Assembly (NCBI GenBank): GCA_944327405.1
Contig: CALVHK010000006.1
Span: forward strand, 1-23,724
From: an uncultured Bacilli bacterium
Lineage (GTDB): Bacteria > Bacillota_I > Bacilli_A > RF39 > UBA660
Length of the DNA: 23,724 nucleotides
Direction of reading: 5' to 3'
Shown here: positions 14,235 through 21,642 of the stretch, in pieces
Layout: each line of letters opens with the position of its first letter
Position numbering within the stretch: position 1 is the first letter of the stretch
Notes under the pieces: model-generated
What the model was told of the DNA's origin: nothing
Databases searched by the model: none
What the model saw: only the letters and a program-made list of their open reading frames with translations
Translations under genes and position numbers: made by a program

Positions 14235-15499
14235 GATGTTAAGCTAGCATAAGCAATGTTATTTTTAATTCCGTTAATCTTACATCTATATGTTTGATTT
14301 AATTTATATTCACCATTTAAATATACTTTAATATAATTAGACGTAAACCCAACTGTGAAGTCATTCACATATTCTTCGGTAAGTATATCTAGTTCTTTCC
14401 CGATAAATTTTTTTAAATATTCTTCTTCTAGTTCCTCAGATAGCTTAAGTAATTGATGAGTTCTTCTCTTTTTTGTTTCGTTATCTATTTGGGGCATCGC
14501 CGCTGATGAGGTTCCATTTCGAATAGAGTATGGGAAAACATGAAGTTTGCTAAATTTCATTTCTTTGCAAAAATCTACATACTCTTGAAAGCACTCCTCT
14601 GTTTCATAAGGATGTCCCACAATACAATCGGTTGTAATAGAAATATCGGGACGGATTTTTCTAATTTCTTTTATCTTATCTCGAAAATATGCAGTATCAT
14701 ACTTACGATTCATTCGTTTTAAAACAGTATCACTTCCACTTTGCAGTGGAATGTGTAAGTGATTTGCTATTTTTGGTTCTTTTGCTAGTAGATCCAAAAA
14801 CTTATCATTTAATTCCGTAATCTCAATACTAGAAATACGAATCCGTTCTAATCCTTCTATTTTTGCTAATTCTTTGATTAAATCACTTAAGTCTCTTCCT
14901 TCGTCATTATAACTACCGGTATGAATACCTGTTAAAACAATTTCTTTGTGCCCGTTCAAAACGAGTGTTTCCGCCTCTTCAATCACGGTTTCAAACCTTT
15001 TAGACCGAATACTTCCCCTTACAAAAGGAATAATGCAATAAGAGCAAAAATTATCACAGCCATCTTGGATTTTAACAAATGCTCTAGTATGGGTTGTAAA
15101 TTTACCTACTTGCATATCTTCAAAGTCTAAGGCACGTTCTTTTGTAAAGTACTGATATTTTTGATGATCTTTTAAATATTTTGTGATAAGAAGAGCAATC
15201 TTGCTTTTCTCTTTGTTTCCAAGTAAAATATCTATTCCCATATCAAGATACTCTTCTTGATGATTTTGCGTGCTGCATCCAACAACTATTAAAATAGCAT
15301 TTTCATGTTCTCTTCTAGATTTTCTAACAAGTTTTCTAGACTTCGCATCTGCTGTATTGGTTACACTACATGTATTGATGATAATAATATTAGGATTTTC
15401 TTCATCATAAAGATAGCCAGAGGCAAGTAATGTTTCTAGCATATATTCACTTTCATAAGTATTTACTTTACATCCTAAAGTTATAATTTTAAATTTCAT
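14207..15499 (-). CDS. mtaB: tRNA t6A37 methylthiotransferase MtaB
   Basis: MtaB is a radical-SAM enzyme that adds a methylthio group to t6A at position 37 of ANN-decoding tRNAs, making ms2t6A. The N-terminal UPF0004 domain has its three cluster cysteines at Cys10 (TLGCKVNTYES), Cys44 and Cys75; the radical-SAM motif is CDNFCSYC with Cys148, 152 and 155, followed by IIPFVRGSIRSK; HIPLQSGSDTVLKRMNR and a C-terminal TRAM domain complete it. The TLGCKVN start distinguishes MtaB from MiaB and RimO. At 430 residues it is full length. ATG 15499 follows AAGGGGG. It lies 19 bases after the upstream membrane-protein gene and probably shares its promoter. Confidence 0.94.
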   Translation of the reverse strand: MKFKIITLGCKVNTYESEYMLETLLASGYLYDEENPNIIIINTCSVTNTADAKSRKLVRKSRREHENAILIVVGCSTQNHQEEYLDMGIDILLGNKEKSKIALLITKYLKDHQKYQYFTKERALDFEDMQVGKFTTHTRAFVKIQDGCDNFCSYCIIPFVRGSIRSKRFETVIEEAETLVLNGHKEIVLTGIHTGSYNDEGRDLSDLIKELAKIEGLERIRISSIEITELNDKFLDLLAKEPKIANHLHIPLQSGSDTVLKRMNRKYDTAYFRDKIKEIRKIRPDISITTDCIVGHPYETEECFQEYVDFCKEMKFSKLHVFPYSIRNGTSSAAMPQIDNETKKRRTHQLLKLSEELEEEYLKKFIGKELDILTEEYVNDFTVGFTSNYIKVYLNGEYKLNQTYRCKINGIKNNIAYASLTSCLNEKITV

Positions 15500-15518
15500 A
15501 TATACCCCCTTATGTCAT

Positions 15519-16046
15519 TTAATTTAATTTTTGCTGTAATTGTTTTAAAGCTTCTAAAAAAGCCTCTTCTTTTTCATAAGATATAACTGATACTTTTAAG
15601 TTTGGCTCTATAGAAACATCCTTATTTACTAAGTTGTCTAAGTCAACTTTTTTTACAGTTAAATCTTCACTTAAATTCTCTTCTTCGGAATAGTTAATAG
15701 CAAAATCATTCTTCCTTTTTAACAGTTCTTCATAGCTGATAATAGCTTTTTCTTCTTGTTCTTCTTCATATTTATTTAAAATTACTGCTCCAGGTTCTGC
15801 TTGTTCTAGCGCTTCTGTTATTTCTTTTAAACTGGTGATTTCACTATTTTCTTGGTTATCATCTATTTTTTTGTCTGGTAAATTATTATTGAAAGTGATA
15901 TTATTATCCTCTTCAATATGATTTTCCCTTATAAAATATATTAAAACAATTATTAATAACATTAGAGCTAAAACTGCGAAAAAGAAAACTACATCTACAA
16001 AAGAAAGGGTTTTTAAAAAGTTTATTGTGTCATCAATAATTTGCAT
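15519..16046 (-). CDS. Unknown single-pass membrane protein with acidic cytoplasmic tail
   Basis: This 175-residue protein has one hydrophobic helix at about residues 16-38, followed by an arginine-bearing boundary (YFIREN) and a long, strongly acidic, probably helical tail rich in Glu, Asp and Asn. Short charged stretches such as EITEALEQAEPGAV and ISYEELLKRKNDFAI may be interaction segments. The short N-terminus and positive residues after the helix suggest the tail is cytoplasmic. I do not recognise the family. GGTGAT precedes ATG 16046, and mtaB follows 19 bases downstream. A promoter with an extended -10 lies just upstream, overlapping the terminator of the preceding gene. The function is unknown. 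Confidence 0.82.
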   Translation of the reverse strand: MQIIDDTINFLKTLSFVDVVFFFAVLALMLLIIVLIYFIRENHIEEDNNITFNNNLPDKKIDDNQENSEITSLKEITEALEQAEPGAVILNKYEEEQEEKAIISYEELLKRKNDFAINYSEEENLSEDLTVKKVDLDNLVNKDVSIEPNLKVSVISYEKEEAFLEALKQLQQKLN

Positions 16047-16066
16047 AATAATATCACCACGCTTTT

Positions 16067-16075
16067 ATTGTACCA
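16067..16075 (-). promoter_or_regulatory. Extended -10 promoter for the membrane protein-mtaB transcript
   Basis: Minus strand reads TGGTACAAT at 16075-16067, with a weak TTTATT -35 at 17 bases that falls in the loop of the preceding terminator hairpin. The promoter and terminator therefore overlap. Confidence 0.6.
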
Positions 16076-16104
16076 AAAAAATGCCAATTAATAAAGAGGC
16101 ATTT
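16075..16104 (-). terminator. Rho-independent terminator of the surface-protein gene
   Basis: Minus strand: AAATGCC / GGCATTT (7 bp) with a 12-base loop, then four more T. It lies 33 bases after the stop of the 16138-17358 gene. Confidence 0.7.
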
Positions 16105-16137
16105 TCACATTTACACTTGTTTTTCGTTTTGTTTACA

Positions 16138-17358
16138 TTAATTTACAATGTATGGATCATCGATCGTTCCTGTTCCGCTTACGGAAACAGTTCTGTTTAA
16201 ACTAATCACTGGTCTTAAACTTCGGTATAAAGAGCCAGATATATCATCTGTTAAGGATCCATTTTCATCAACGATAAAGGGATAGAAATTATCCTCATCG
16301 CTACTAGATAAAGAAGAAGTCCACCAAAGATTATCAATTTCTTCGTTATATAAGTAAAATTCTGTATTATCTTCATCATATAGACCACCAGCATATATAA
16401 ATTCATCAGCACTTAGAAGGCCTATTTTACTTGTATACCTTTCTCCTAAACAATTGAATGTCGATATCTTGTTGGTGACAATTCTTGTATAAGCATTATA
16501 AACGCCATTTGTCGAACTTGATTCACTGCAAAATTTAGTAGTTGCAATAGAGCTGTTATAATCGCTTAAGTTGCTTTCATAGTACTGTGTTAAATAATTT
16601 TGAATATCGGCATTTTCTAAATCTTCATATCCTTCTATTTCCGTATTATAATTAGCTAGTGTATCACTAATATCGTTTGCTATTAATCTAACACTTCCAT
16701 CACCGTTGATACGGATGATTCTCCAAGAGGATCCAGCAAAGGATACGTAATTGTTAGTCGCAGCACCTCTAAAATAGTAGGTTATGCCATCATCGTCCGT
16801 ATTTTTTATCAAACCTTCAGAAGTCGTACTAATTTCTTCGCCTACACTTGTTAAAGCACTTTCTTTTGCTTCATTTTGAGACAAAATTGTCATGTAAAAA
16901 TATTCTTTTACTTCATCTAATTTGGCTATTTCAATATCAAATGTCGTACTAGAATTATTACTTATGTGTAAAATGAAGTTTTGAGTTTCTAGAGGCTTGA
17001 TGATAATATTATCTACAACAACGTTTTCTTCTTCACTCAGATTTTGAGTGGTATTGGATACTGGAGCATTGGCGCTTGTGATATAATAAGTAACATTGCT
17101 ATTAAAACTGCTAATGTCAGATAGCTTTATTTCATAATTAATGTCGTTACTACCATTGTTTGTTACTGAAAATCTAAATTCACCATTTCCTATAATATTA
17201 GAACTATCTAAATAATTGATCGATAAATCATCTTGAACAACTACTAAAGTTTCGTTGCTAATTACTTTATCATAAAAAAGATAACCAACGCCAATTAAAG
17301 AAATAATGATAATTAAAAAGCCAATAAATGTTAAACTTCTTTTATACCCGATTTTCAT
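16138..17358 (-). CDS. Membrane-anchored surface protein with a DUF6273-like C-terminal domain
   Basis: The 406-residue protein begins with a short basic segment and a strong hydrophobic helix (residues 10-29), probably an uncleaved signal anchor with the rest outside. Residues 35-150 look like a beta-sandwich rich in Asn and Ser (FRFSVTNNGSNDINYEIKLS). From about 193 it has the pattern TYYFRGAATNNYVSFAGSSW, then RIIRINGDGSVRLIA, WWTSS and a terminal RPVISLN...GTGTIDDPYIV, which recurs in surface proteins of gut Firmicutes. It is rich in potential exposed Asn/Ser and has few cysteines (in the KFCSES and FNCLG segments). A consensus sigma-A promoter precedes it and a terminator follows, so it is monocistronic. 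Its ligand is unknown. Confidence 0.8.
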   Translation of the reverse strand: MKIGYKRSLTFIGFLIIIISLIGVGYLFYDKVISNETLVVVQDDLSINYLDSSNIIGNGEFRFSVTNNGSNDINYEIKLSDISSFNSNVTYYITSANAPVSNTTQNLSEEENVVVDNIIIKPLETQNFILHISNNSSTTFDIEIAKLDEVKEYFYMTILSQNEAKESALTSVGEEISTTSEGLIKNTDDDGITYYFRGAATNNYVSFAGSSWRIIRINGDGSVRLIANDISDTLANYNTEIEGYEDLENADIQNYLTQYYESNLSDYNSSIATTKFCSESSSTNGVYNAYTRIVTNKISTFNCLGERYTSKIGLLSADEFIYAGGLYDEDNTEFYLYNEEIDNLWWTSSLSSSDEDNFYPFIVDENGSLTDDISGSLYRSLRPVISLNRTVSVSGTGTIDDPYIVN

Positions 17359-17378
17359 CTAATCAATCCTTTTATTAA

Positions 17379-17407
17379 AGTATACAGAGATTGATCCAAA
17401 ATGTCAA
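17379..17407 (-). promoter_or_regulatory. Sigma-A promoter of the surface-protein gene
   Basis: Minus strand: consensus -35 TTGACA (17407-17402), 17-base spacer, -10 TATACT (17384-17379), 21 bases before the ATG. The -35 directly abuts the stop codon of the upstream gene (17408-17410). Confidence 0.88.
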
Positions 17408-18145
17408 CTAAGATTTCTTTAAAGTTCGTATTAATGACGATGGTTTTTGTCGTATATCCTCTAGTCTATCTTCTTCTACTAGTTCATTAAAGTAGAGGTT
17501 TCCCCCTTCTACTAACTCTACTCTTCCTTCTTGACTACTATCATTGGAACGAAAAGATAAGTAATTGTGGGCGGTCAAATCACTTGTGTTGCTTAGAAAA
17601 TCTATTACCGCTTGGTATCCAGGTAGATCAAATCTTCCTAAATATTTTTGGTATGCTTTACTTTCATAAACAGTAAACTGGCTAGGAGCAGTCATTTGAA
17701 TATATAGATTATCGCCAAGATAATTGACCCAAGTTGAGCTTATAATACGATTATAGGCAGCATTAATTACATTATGTGCTTCTTCATAATTTGTACCATC
17801 ACCATTTGCCTCAGCGATAGCAATGGCAGCGCAAGTATCAAATTCTTCAAAAGTAAGATTATAGTTTGTTAATATTTGGCTTATCTTTTCTTCATTTGTT
17901 AAATTTTCTTCTGAAATATCTGGGCTTGATTTTACCATCAATTCTTTTGAATCGTTTAAAGCTATTGCATAAGAAGAAGGTACTTCAGTTATTTGCTTTT
18001 TATTACTTAAATTAGTCCCGGACATTATATATATATAGAGGGATAATAACACTCCACTGGTTATTTCTATTTTATATCTAGTTAATACATTTTTTATTGC
18101 TTGTAATTTTTTGGTATCGCTTCCAAACATATTCCATAAATTCAT
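17408..18145 (-). CDS. Membrane-anchored SleB-like cell wall hydrolase (putative)
   Basis: This 245-residue protein has an N-terminal basic segment, a membrane helix at about 27-42, a variable linker, and a domain at 85-215. Its AIAIAEANGDGTNYEEAHNV then INAAYNRI stretch resembles the GEARGE...VAxVVLNR core of SleB/CwlJ-type (Hydrolase_2) cortex-lytic enzymes, which would place the catalytic glutamate at Glu112; APSQFTVY matches the downstream QFS segment. The match is a pattern judgement, weaker than for other genes here. The domain should face outside. It is flanked by spoIVB and a surface protein, with its own extended -10 promoter. It could act in cortex lysis or in vegetative wall remodelling; the sigma-A type promoter favours the latter. 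Confidence 0.62.
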   Translation of the reverse strand: MNLWNMFGSDTKKLQAIKNVLTRYKIEITSGVLLSLYIYIMSGTNLSNKKQITEVPSSYAIALNDSKELMVKSSPDISEENLTNEEKISQILTNYNLTFEEFDTCAAIAIAEANGDGTNYEEAHNVINAAYNRIISSTWVNYLGDNLYIQMTAPSQFTVYESKAYQKYLGRFDLPGYQAVIDFLSNTSDLTAHNYLSFRSNDSSQEGRVELVEGGNLYFNELVEEDRLEDIRQKPSSLIRTLKKS

Positions 18146-18186
18146 TTTTTCACCACCCTAAATGTTTTTTGACAACAATGTTTAGA

Positions 18187-18215
18187 ATAATACCACAAAT
18201 AAATCTATTTTTCAA
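18187..18215 (-). promoter_or_regulatory. Sigma-A promoter of the SleB-like gene
   Basis: Minus strand: -35 TTGAAA (18215-18210), 17-base spacer ending in TGG, -10 TATTAT (18192-18187). The leader to the ATG is about 35 bases, with an AGGGTGGTGA Shine-Dalgarno. Confidence 0.82.
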
Positions 18216-18240
18216 CCCCTTCTGTGTAAAATTGGTGTAA

Positions 18241-18269
18241 AGAAAAAAGAAAGCTATGATTCGCTTTCT
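18241..18269 (-). terminator. Rho-independent terminator of spoIVB
   Basis: Minus strand: AGAAAGC / GCTTTCT (7 bp), 8-base loop, then TTTTTCT. The 5' arm and loop hold the last four codons and the stop of spoIVB. Confidence 0.8.
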
Positions 18270-19216
18270 TCTAACATCGTCGTAATAAAGAGGCCATATC
18301 CTGTTGTTACATTGTCGGTTACCACATGTGTGACAGCACCGATTAACTTGCCATCTTGAACGATTGGAGAGCCACTCATTCCTTGGACGACTCCGCCTGT
18401 TTTTTCCAGAAGTCTTTCATCTGTTATTTCAAAAGAAATATTTTTGATTTCACTATTTTCATTAATCTTTATTATTTCGATTGTGAATGCTTCTACTGTT
18501 TCGTCTTCAAGAACAGTATAGATGGTGGCATTTCCAATTTTTACCTCTTCAGGTTCGGCTATTTTAATTAAAGCTGATTCGTCATATTCTTCTGTGTATG
18601 TTCCATATATTCCATATTTGGTGTTTTTATCAATGTCACCATATACCGTGTTGTAATAAAACTTAGCATTTTTGCTACCAGGATTTCCATTTGTACTTTC
18701 ATCAATACTGGTTATTTCATTTCGAAAAATAGAACCAGTTTTTACTTCAACAATTTTAGATGTATTAGACTCTAGGACTTCATGCCCTAAAGCTCCATAT
18801 GTGTTTGTTGCCGGATCAATAAATGTTAGAGTTCCGATTCCTGTTATGCCATCTTTGACGTAAAGTCCCGTTTTATAAACGCCATTATCTAAAAATAACT
18901 CAATTTCACAAGTACTTTCCTTATTTCCTCTTAAATAGGTAATCTCAATAGCTTCTTCATCTACATACTTTTCTAAAGCACTTGATAAATCCTCAATTGA
19001 CTCAATTTCCGTGTCTTCAACCTTGGTGATAATATCGCCTTCCACCAGGTCTGATTTATGATATTTTCCATCAATCTTGTAGAAGCCGATAACCATTACG
19101 CCATTACTTTCTATATTTATGCCAATTGTCGATCCGCCTAATATAACTTCCGAAGAGTATGCTAAGACATTTAAAGGAAAGGCAAGCATACATAAAAAAA
19201 CTATAAACTTTTTCAT
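18254..19216 (-). CDS. spoIVB: Stage IV sporulation serine protease SpoIVB
   Basis: SpoIVB is secreted from the forespore and triggers pro-sigma-K processing by cleaving SpoIVFA in the intermembrane space. I start it at ATG 19216 (MKKFIVFLCMLAFPLNVLAY, 320 residues), which gives a clean signal peptide and GGTGAT upstream; an ATG four codons earlier lacks a Shine-Dalgarno. A PDZ domain spans about residues 30-110 (IGINIESNGVMVIGF). The chymotrypsin-like S55 domain has the histidine in YGALGHEV (His145) and the serine in VQGMSGSPIVQDGKLIGA (Ser281). It is about 100 residues shorter than the B. subtilis protein. The partners SpoIVFA/FB are not in the window. A clear forespore-type promoter was not found. 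Confidence 0.94.
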   Translation of the reverse strand: MKKFIVFLCMLAFPLNVLAYSSEVILGGSTIGINIESNGVMVIGFYKIDGKYHKSDLVEGDIITKVEDTEIESIEDLSSALEKYVDEEAIEITYLRGNKESTCEIELFLDNGVYKTGLYVKDGITGIGTLTFIDPATNTYGALGHEVLESNTSKIVEVKTGSIFRNEITSIDESTNGNPGSKNAKFYYNTVYGDIDKNTKYGIYGTYTEEYDESALIKIAEPEEVKIGNATIYTVLEDETVEAFTIEIIKINENSEIKNISFEITDERLLEKTGGVVQGMSGSPIVQDGKLIGAVTHVVTDNVTTGYGLFITTMLEESES

Positions 19217-19289
19217 ACTAATCACCATTAATAGTATGGTAGTTTATAGCCTTTAGAAACTTACAATAATTGGTCTTTGACAATTTTTA

Positions 19290-20711
19290 CTAGTATTGAC
19301 GACCAAAGTATAATCGATATTTCGCTTTTTTACCACAGACAACGCAATTGGTATGAATTTCTTCATCTTCAATTAAACAACGACTTTTCATGCTGAATTC
19401 ATCTTTAATTTTATTTTCGCAAGTTTCATCGCCACACCAATTGGCTTTAATAAATCCAGGTTTATACTTGGCAATATTTGTAAATTCATCCCATGTGTTA
19501 GCCTCATAAATCATGCTATCTCGTCGTTGTAAGGCTTTATCATACATGTTTTTTTGGATATTTTCAAATAACTCAGGTAAATGATCTACTACCTCTGATA
19601 CTGGATATTTTATTTTTTCTAAAGTATCTCTCCTTACAACCGTGATTTCATCTGATTCTAAGTCTCTAGCTCCTATTTCAATACGTACTGGGTATCCCTT
19701 AATTTCAGCTTCTGCAAACTTAAATCCCGGGGTTTTATCACGGTCATCAATTTGATAAGAGATGCCTTTAGTATTTAGCTCAGAAGTAATTTTATCCGTT
19801 ACCGTGCGAACTTTATCATGATCGCCGATTGGGATAATCATTACTTTAGTTGGAGCAATATTTGGTGGTAAGACAAGACCTCGATCATCTCCATGAACCA
19901 TGATTAGAGCTCCAATCATTCTGGTCGTTACTCCCCAACTCGTTTGATACGGTGTTTTTAAGGTATTATCTTTATCTAAAAACTGGATACCAAAAGATGC
20001 AGCAAAACCATCCCCAAAATAATGACTCGTTCCATTTTGCAGAGCTACTCCATCATACATCATAGCTTCAAGGGAATAGGAAGCTACGGCACCAGCAAAC
20101 TTTTCTTTTTCGGTCTTTTTGCCAACAATTACTGGTATAGCAAGATCATTTCTTTGAAAATCTTCATAAATATGAAGCATTCTTAAAGTTTCTGCAATTG
20201 CTTCTTCTTCGGTAGCATGCATCGTGTGTCCTTCTTGCCATAAAATTTCTCGACTTCTTAAAAATGGTCTGGTTGTTTTTTCCCATCTTACAATCGTACA
20301 CCATTGATTGTATAATTTTGGTAAATCTCGGTAAGATTTAATAATCTTTTTATAGTAATCACAAAATAACACTTCACTGGTTGGTCTTACACATAAACGT
20401 TCTTCTAAGCACTCACTACCTCCCTGTGTTACCCAAGCTACTTCTGGAGCAAAGCCTTTAACATGTTCTTTTTCGATATTAAGTAGACTTTCGGGAATAA
20501 ACATAGGCATCTGCACGTTTTCATGACCTGTTTCTTTGAATTTTTCATCCAATATTTTTTGCATGTTCTCCCATATCGCATAGCCATAAGGACAAATAAT
20601 CATACTTCCCTTGACACTGGAGTAATCTACTAATCCAGCCTTTTTAACGACATCGGTATACCAAGCTGCAAAATCTTTATCACGAGATGTAATATCTTTT
20701 ATCTCACTCAT
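19290..20711 (-). CDS. proS: Prolyl-tRNA synthetase, archaeal/eukaryotic-type (type 3)
   Basis: ProRS charges tRNA-Pro in the cytosol. I start it at ATG 20711 (MSEIKDITSRDKDFAAWYTD, 473 residues), six bases after GTGGAGGA; a frame extending eight codons upstream has no such site. Class II motifs are visible: CVRPTSEVLFC, motif 2 RPFLRSREILWQEGHT, and motif 3 in MVHGDDRGLVLPPNIAP. It lacks the ~180-residue editing insertion of the long bacterial enzyme. It ends with a zinc-type cysteine domain (WCGDETCENK, SRCLI, NCVVCGKK) and the terminal YFGRQY, all traits of the archaeal-type form found in some Firmicutes. It begins one base after xseB, as last gene of the nusB operon. Confidence 0.95.
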   Translation of the reverse strand: MSEIKDITSRDKDFAAWYTDVVKKAGLVDYSSVKGSMIICPYGYAIWENMQKILDEKFKETGHENVQMPMFIPESLLNIEKEHVKGFAPEVAWVTQGGSECLEERLCVRPTSEVLFCDYYKKIIKSYRDLPKLYNQWCTIVRWEKTTRPFLRSREILWQEGHTMHATEEEAIAETLRMLHIYEDFQRNDLAIPVIVGKKTEKEKFAGAVASYSLEAMMYDGVALQNGTSHYFGDGFAASFGIQFLDKDNTLKTPYQTSWGVTTRMIGALIMVHGDDRGLVLPPNIAPTKVMIIPIGDHDKVRTVTDKITSELNTKGISYQIDDRDKTPGFKFAEAEIKGYPVRIEIGARDLESDEITVVRRDTLEKIKYPVSEVVDHLPELFENIQKNMYDKALQRRDSMIYEANTWDEFTNIAKYKPGFIKANWCGDETCENKIKDEFSMKSRCLIEDEEIHTNCVVCGKKAKYRLYFGRQY

Positions 20712-20712
20712 T

Positions 20713-20928
20713 TTATTCCTCCACTTTAAAATCAACTAACTCTTTATTTTCATTTAAAATTTTATTTACTTTTTCGGTAGCATGATTTAGTTTTTCGCTA
20801 CAATATTTCGCTAGTTTCATAGCTTCCGTATATTTTTCAATCGCTTGATCTAATTCTACATTACCACTTTCTAATTCTTTTACAATAACTTCTAACTCTT
20901 TTAGAGCATCTTCAAATGATTTTTCCAT
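20713..20928 (-). CDS. xseB: Exonuclease VII small subunit
   Basis: XseB forms, with XseA, the exonuclease VII complex that degrades single-stranded DNA from both ends. The 71-residue protein reads MEKSFEDALKELEVIVKELE and then SGNVELDQAIEKYTEAMKLA, the two-helix hairpin typical of the family. I use ATG 20928 because AAGGAGG lies six bases upstream; a TTG six codons earlier would start upstream of that site. It overlaps the coiled-coil membrane protein gene by 17 bases and is followed by proS after one base. In most genomes xseB directly follows xseA; here another gene separates them. Confidence 0.95.
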   Translation of the reverse strand: MEKSFEDALKELEVIVKELESGNVELDQAIEKYTEAMKLAKYCSEKLNHATEKVNKILNENKELVDFKVEE

Positions 20929-21634
20929 CAGTATCCTCCTTTTCAATATTTATACTTCTAATTAATCTTAATACATTTTCATCTTGCATAAATTCTTCGT
21001 TTAGCATCTCTTCACCCATTGGGTCCAGAACTAATTTATTGATTGCCGTTGTTCTTTTGCTATATAACTCTTTTAACACATTATGTATTTGTTCTAAGAG
21101 CTTTTCTAATTCTTCAATTTGACTCTCAATATGACTCATTTGTTCTTGATAATTATCTACCGTGTTTTGTTTTTCCCGTAGCAAGACTTCTAATTTTGTT
21201 AAACGCTCTTGAACTTCATCTGGGTTCCGATTTTTTACTTTCTTTAATTTTTTGTTTACTTTCCTTTTTGCCGTTACCTCACTGTATGTAGCAATTCCTA
21301 TTAAAACAGCGTTAACTAAAAGTAGAAGAATATCGATAATAGCTGTCGGTGTTGCAGCAATAGATAGCATAAGCAGTGCTAATGCAAGAACTCCAAATAT
21401 GACAAGCCGAAAATTCAAATAAGATTTATAATTTATCATTTTTTCTTTTTCTTTTAAAATACTTTCTAATTCTCTAAATTTTTTTACTATTTTTTCTAAT
21501 GAAGAAATTTCTGCCACTTCTTCCGCTTTTTTAACTTCTAAATTGAGTCTAGTTCTGTTTAAGTCGTCTTTCTTAATTCGTACTCCTTCATATTTCTTTG
21601 TTATTTCTTGAATATTTACTTGAAATGTATCCAT
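20912..21634 (-). CDS. Unknown coiled-coil protein with two membrane helices
   Basis: This 240-residue protein has a charged helical N-terminal part (about 20-70), two close hydrophobic segments (about 75-93 and 98-117), and a second long coiled coil (about 133-200) with many Leu/Glu/Lys heptads, ending in an acidic tail. The two membrane helices form a hairpin, so both coiled coils should lie on the same side, presumably in the cytoplasm. I do not recognise the family. It lies between xseA (8 bases upstream) and xseB (17-base overlap), with AGGAGGG before ATG 21634, so it is made with both exonuclease VII subunits. A role tied to exonuclease VII or nucleoid-membrane contact is only inference from position. 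Confidence 0.85.
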   Translation of the reverse strand: MDTFQVNIQEITKKYEGVRIKKDDLNRTRLNLEVKKAEEVAEISSLEKIVKKFRELESILKEKEKMINYKSYLNFRLVIFGVLALALLMLSIAATPTAIIDILLLLVNAVLIGIATYSEVTAKRKVNKKLKKVKNRNPDEVQERLTKLEVLLREKQNTVDNYQEQMSHIESQIEELEKLLEQIHNVLKELYSKRTTAINKLVLDPMGEEMLNEEFMQDENVLRLIRSINIEKEDTDGKII

Positions 21635-21642
21635 AAACCCTC

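Noticed and set aside
19231..19238. CATACTAT upstream of spoIVB as a sporulation sigma -10
   Set aside because: It resembles sigma-E and sigma-G -10 boxes, but no -35 match is found at the right spacing and the start of transcription would fall inside the Shine-Dalgarno.
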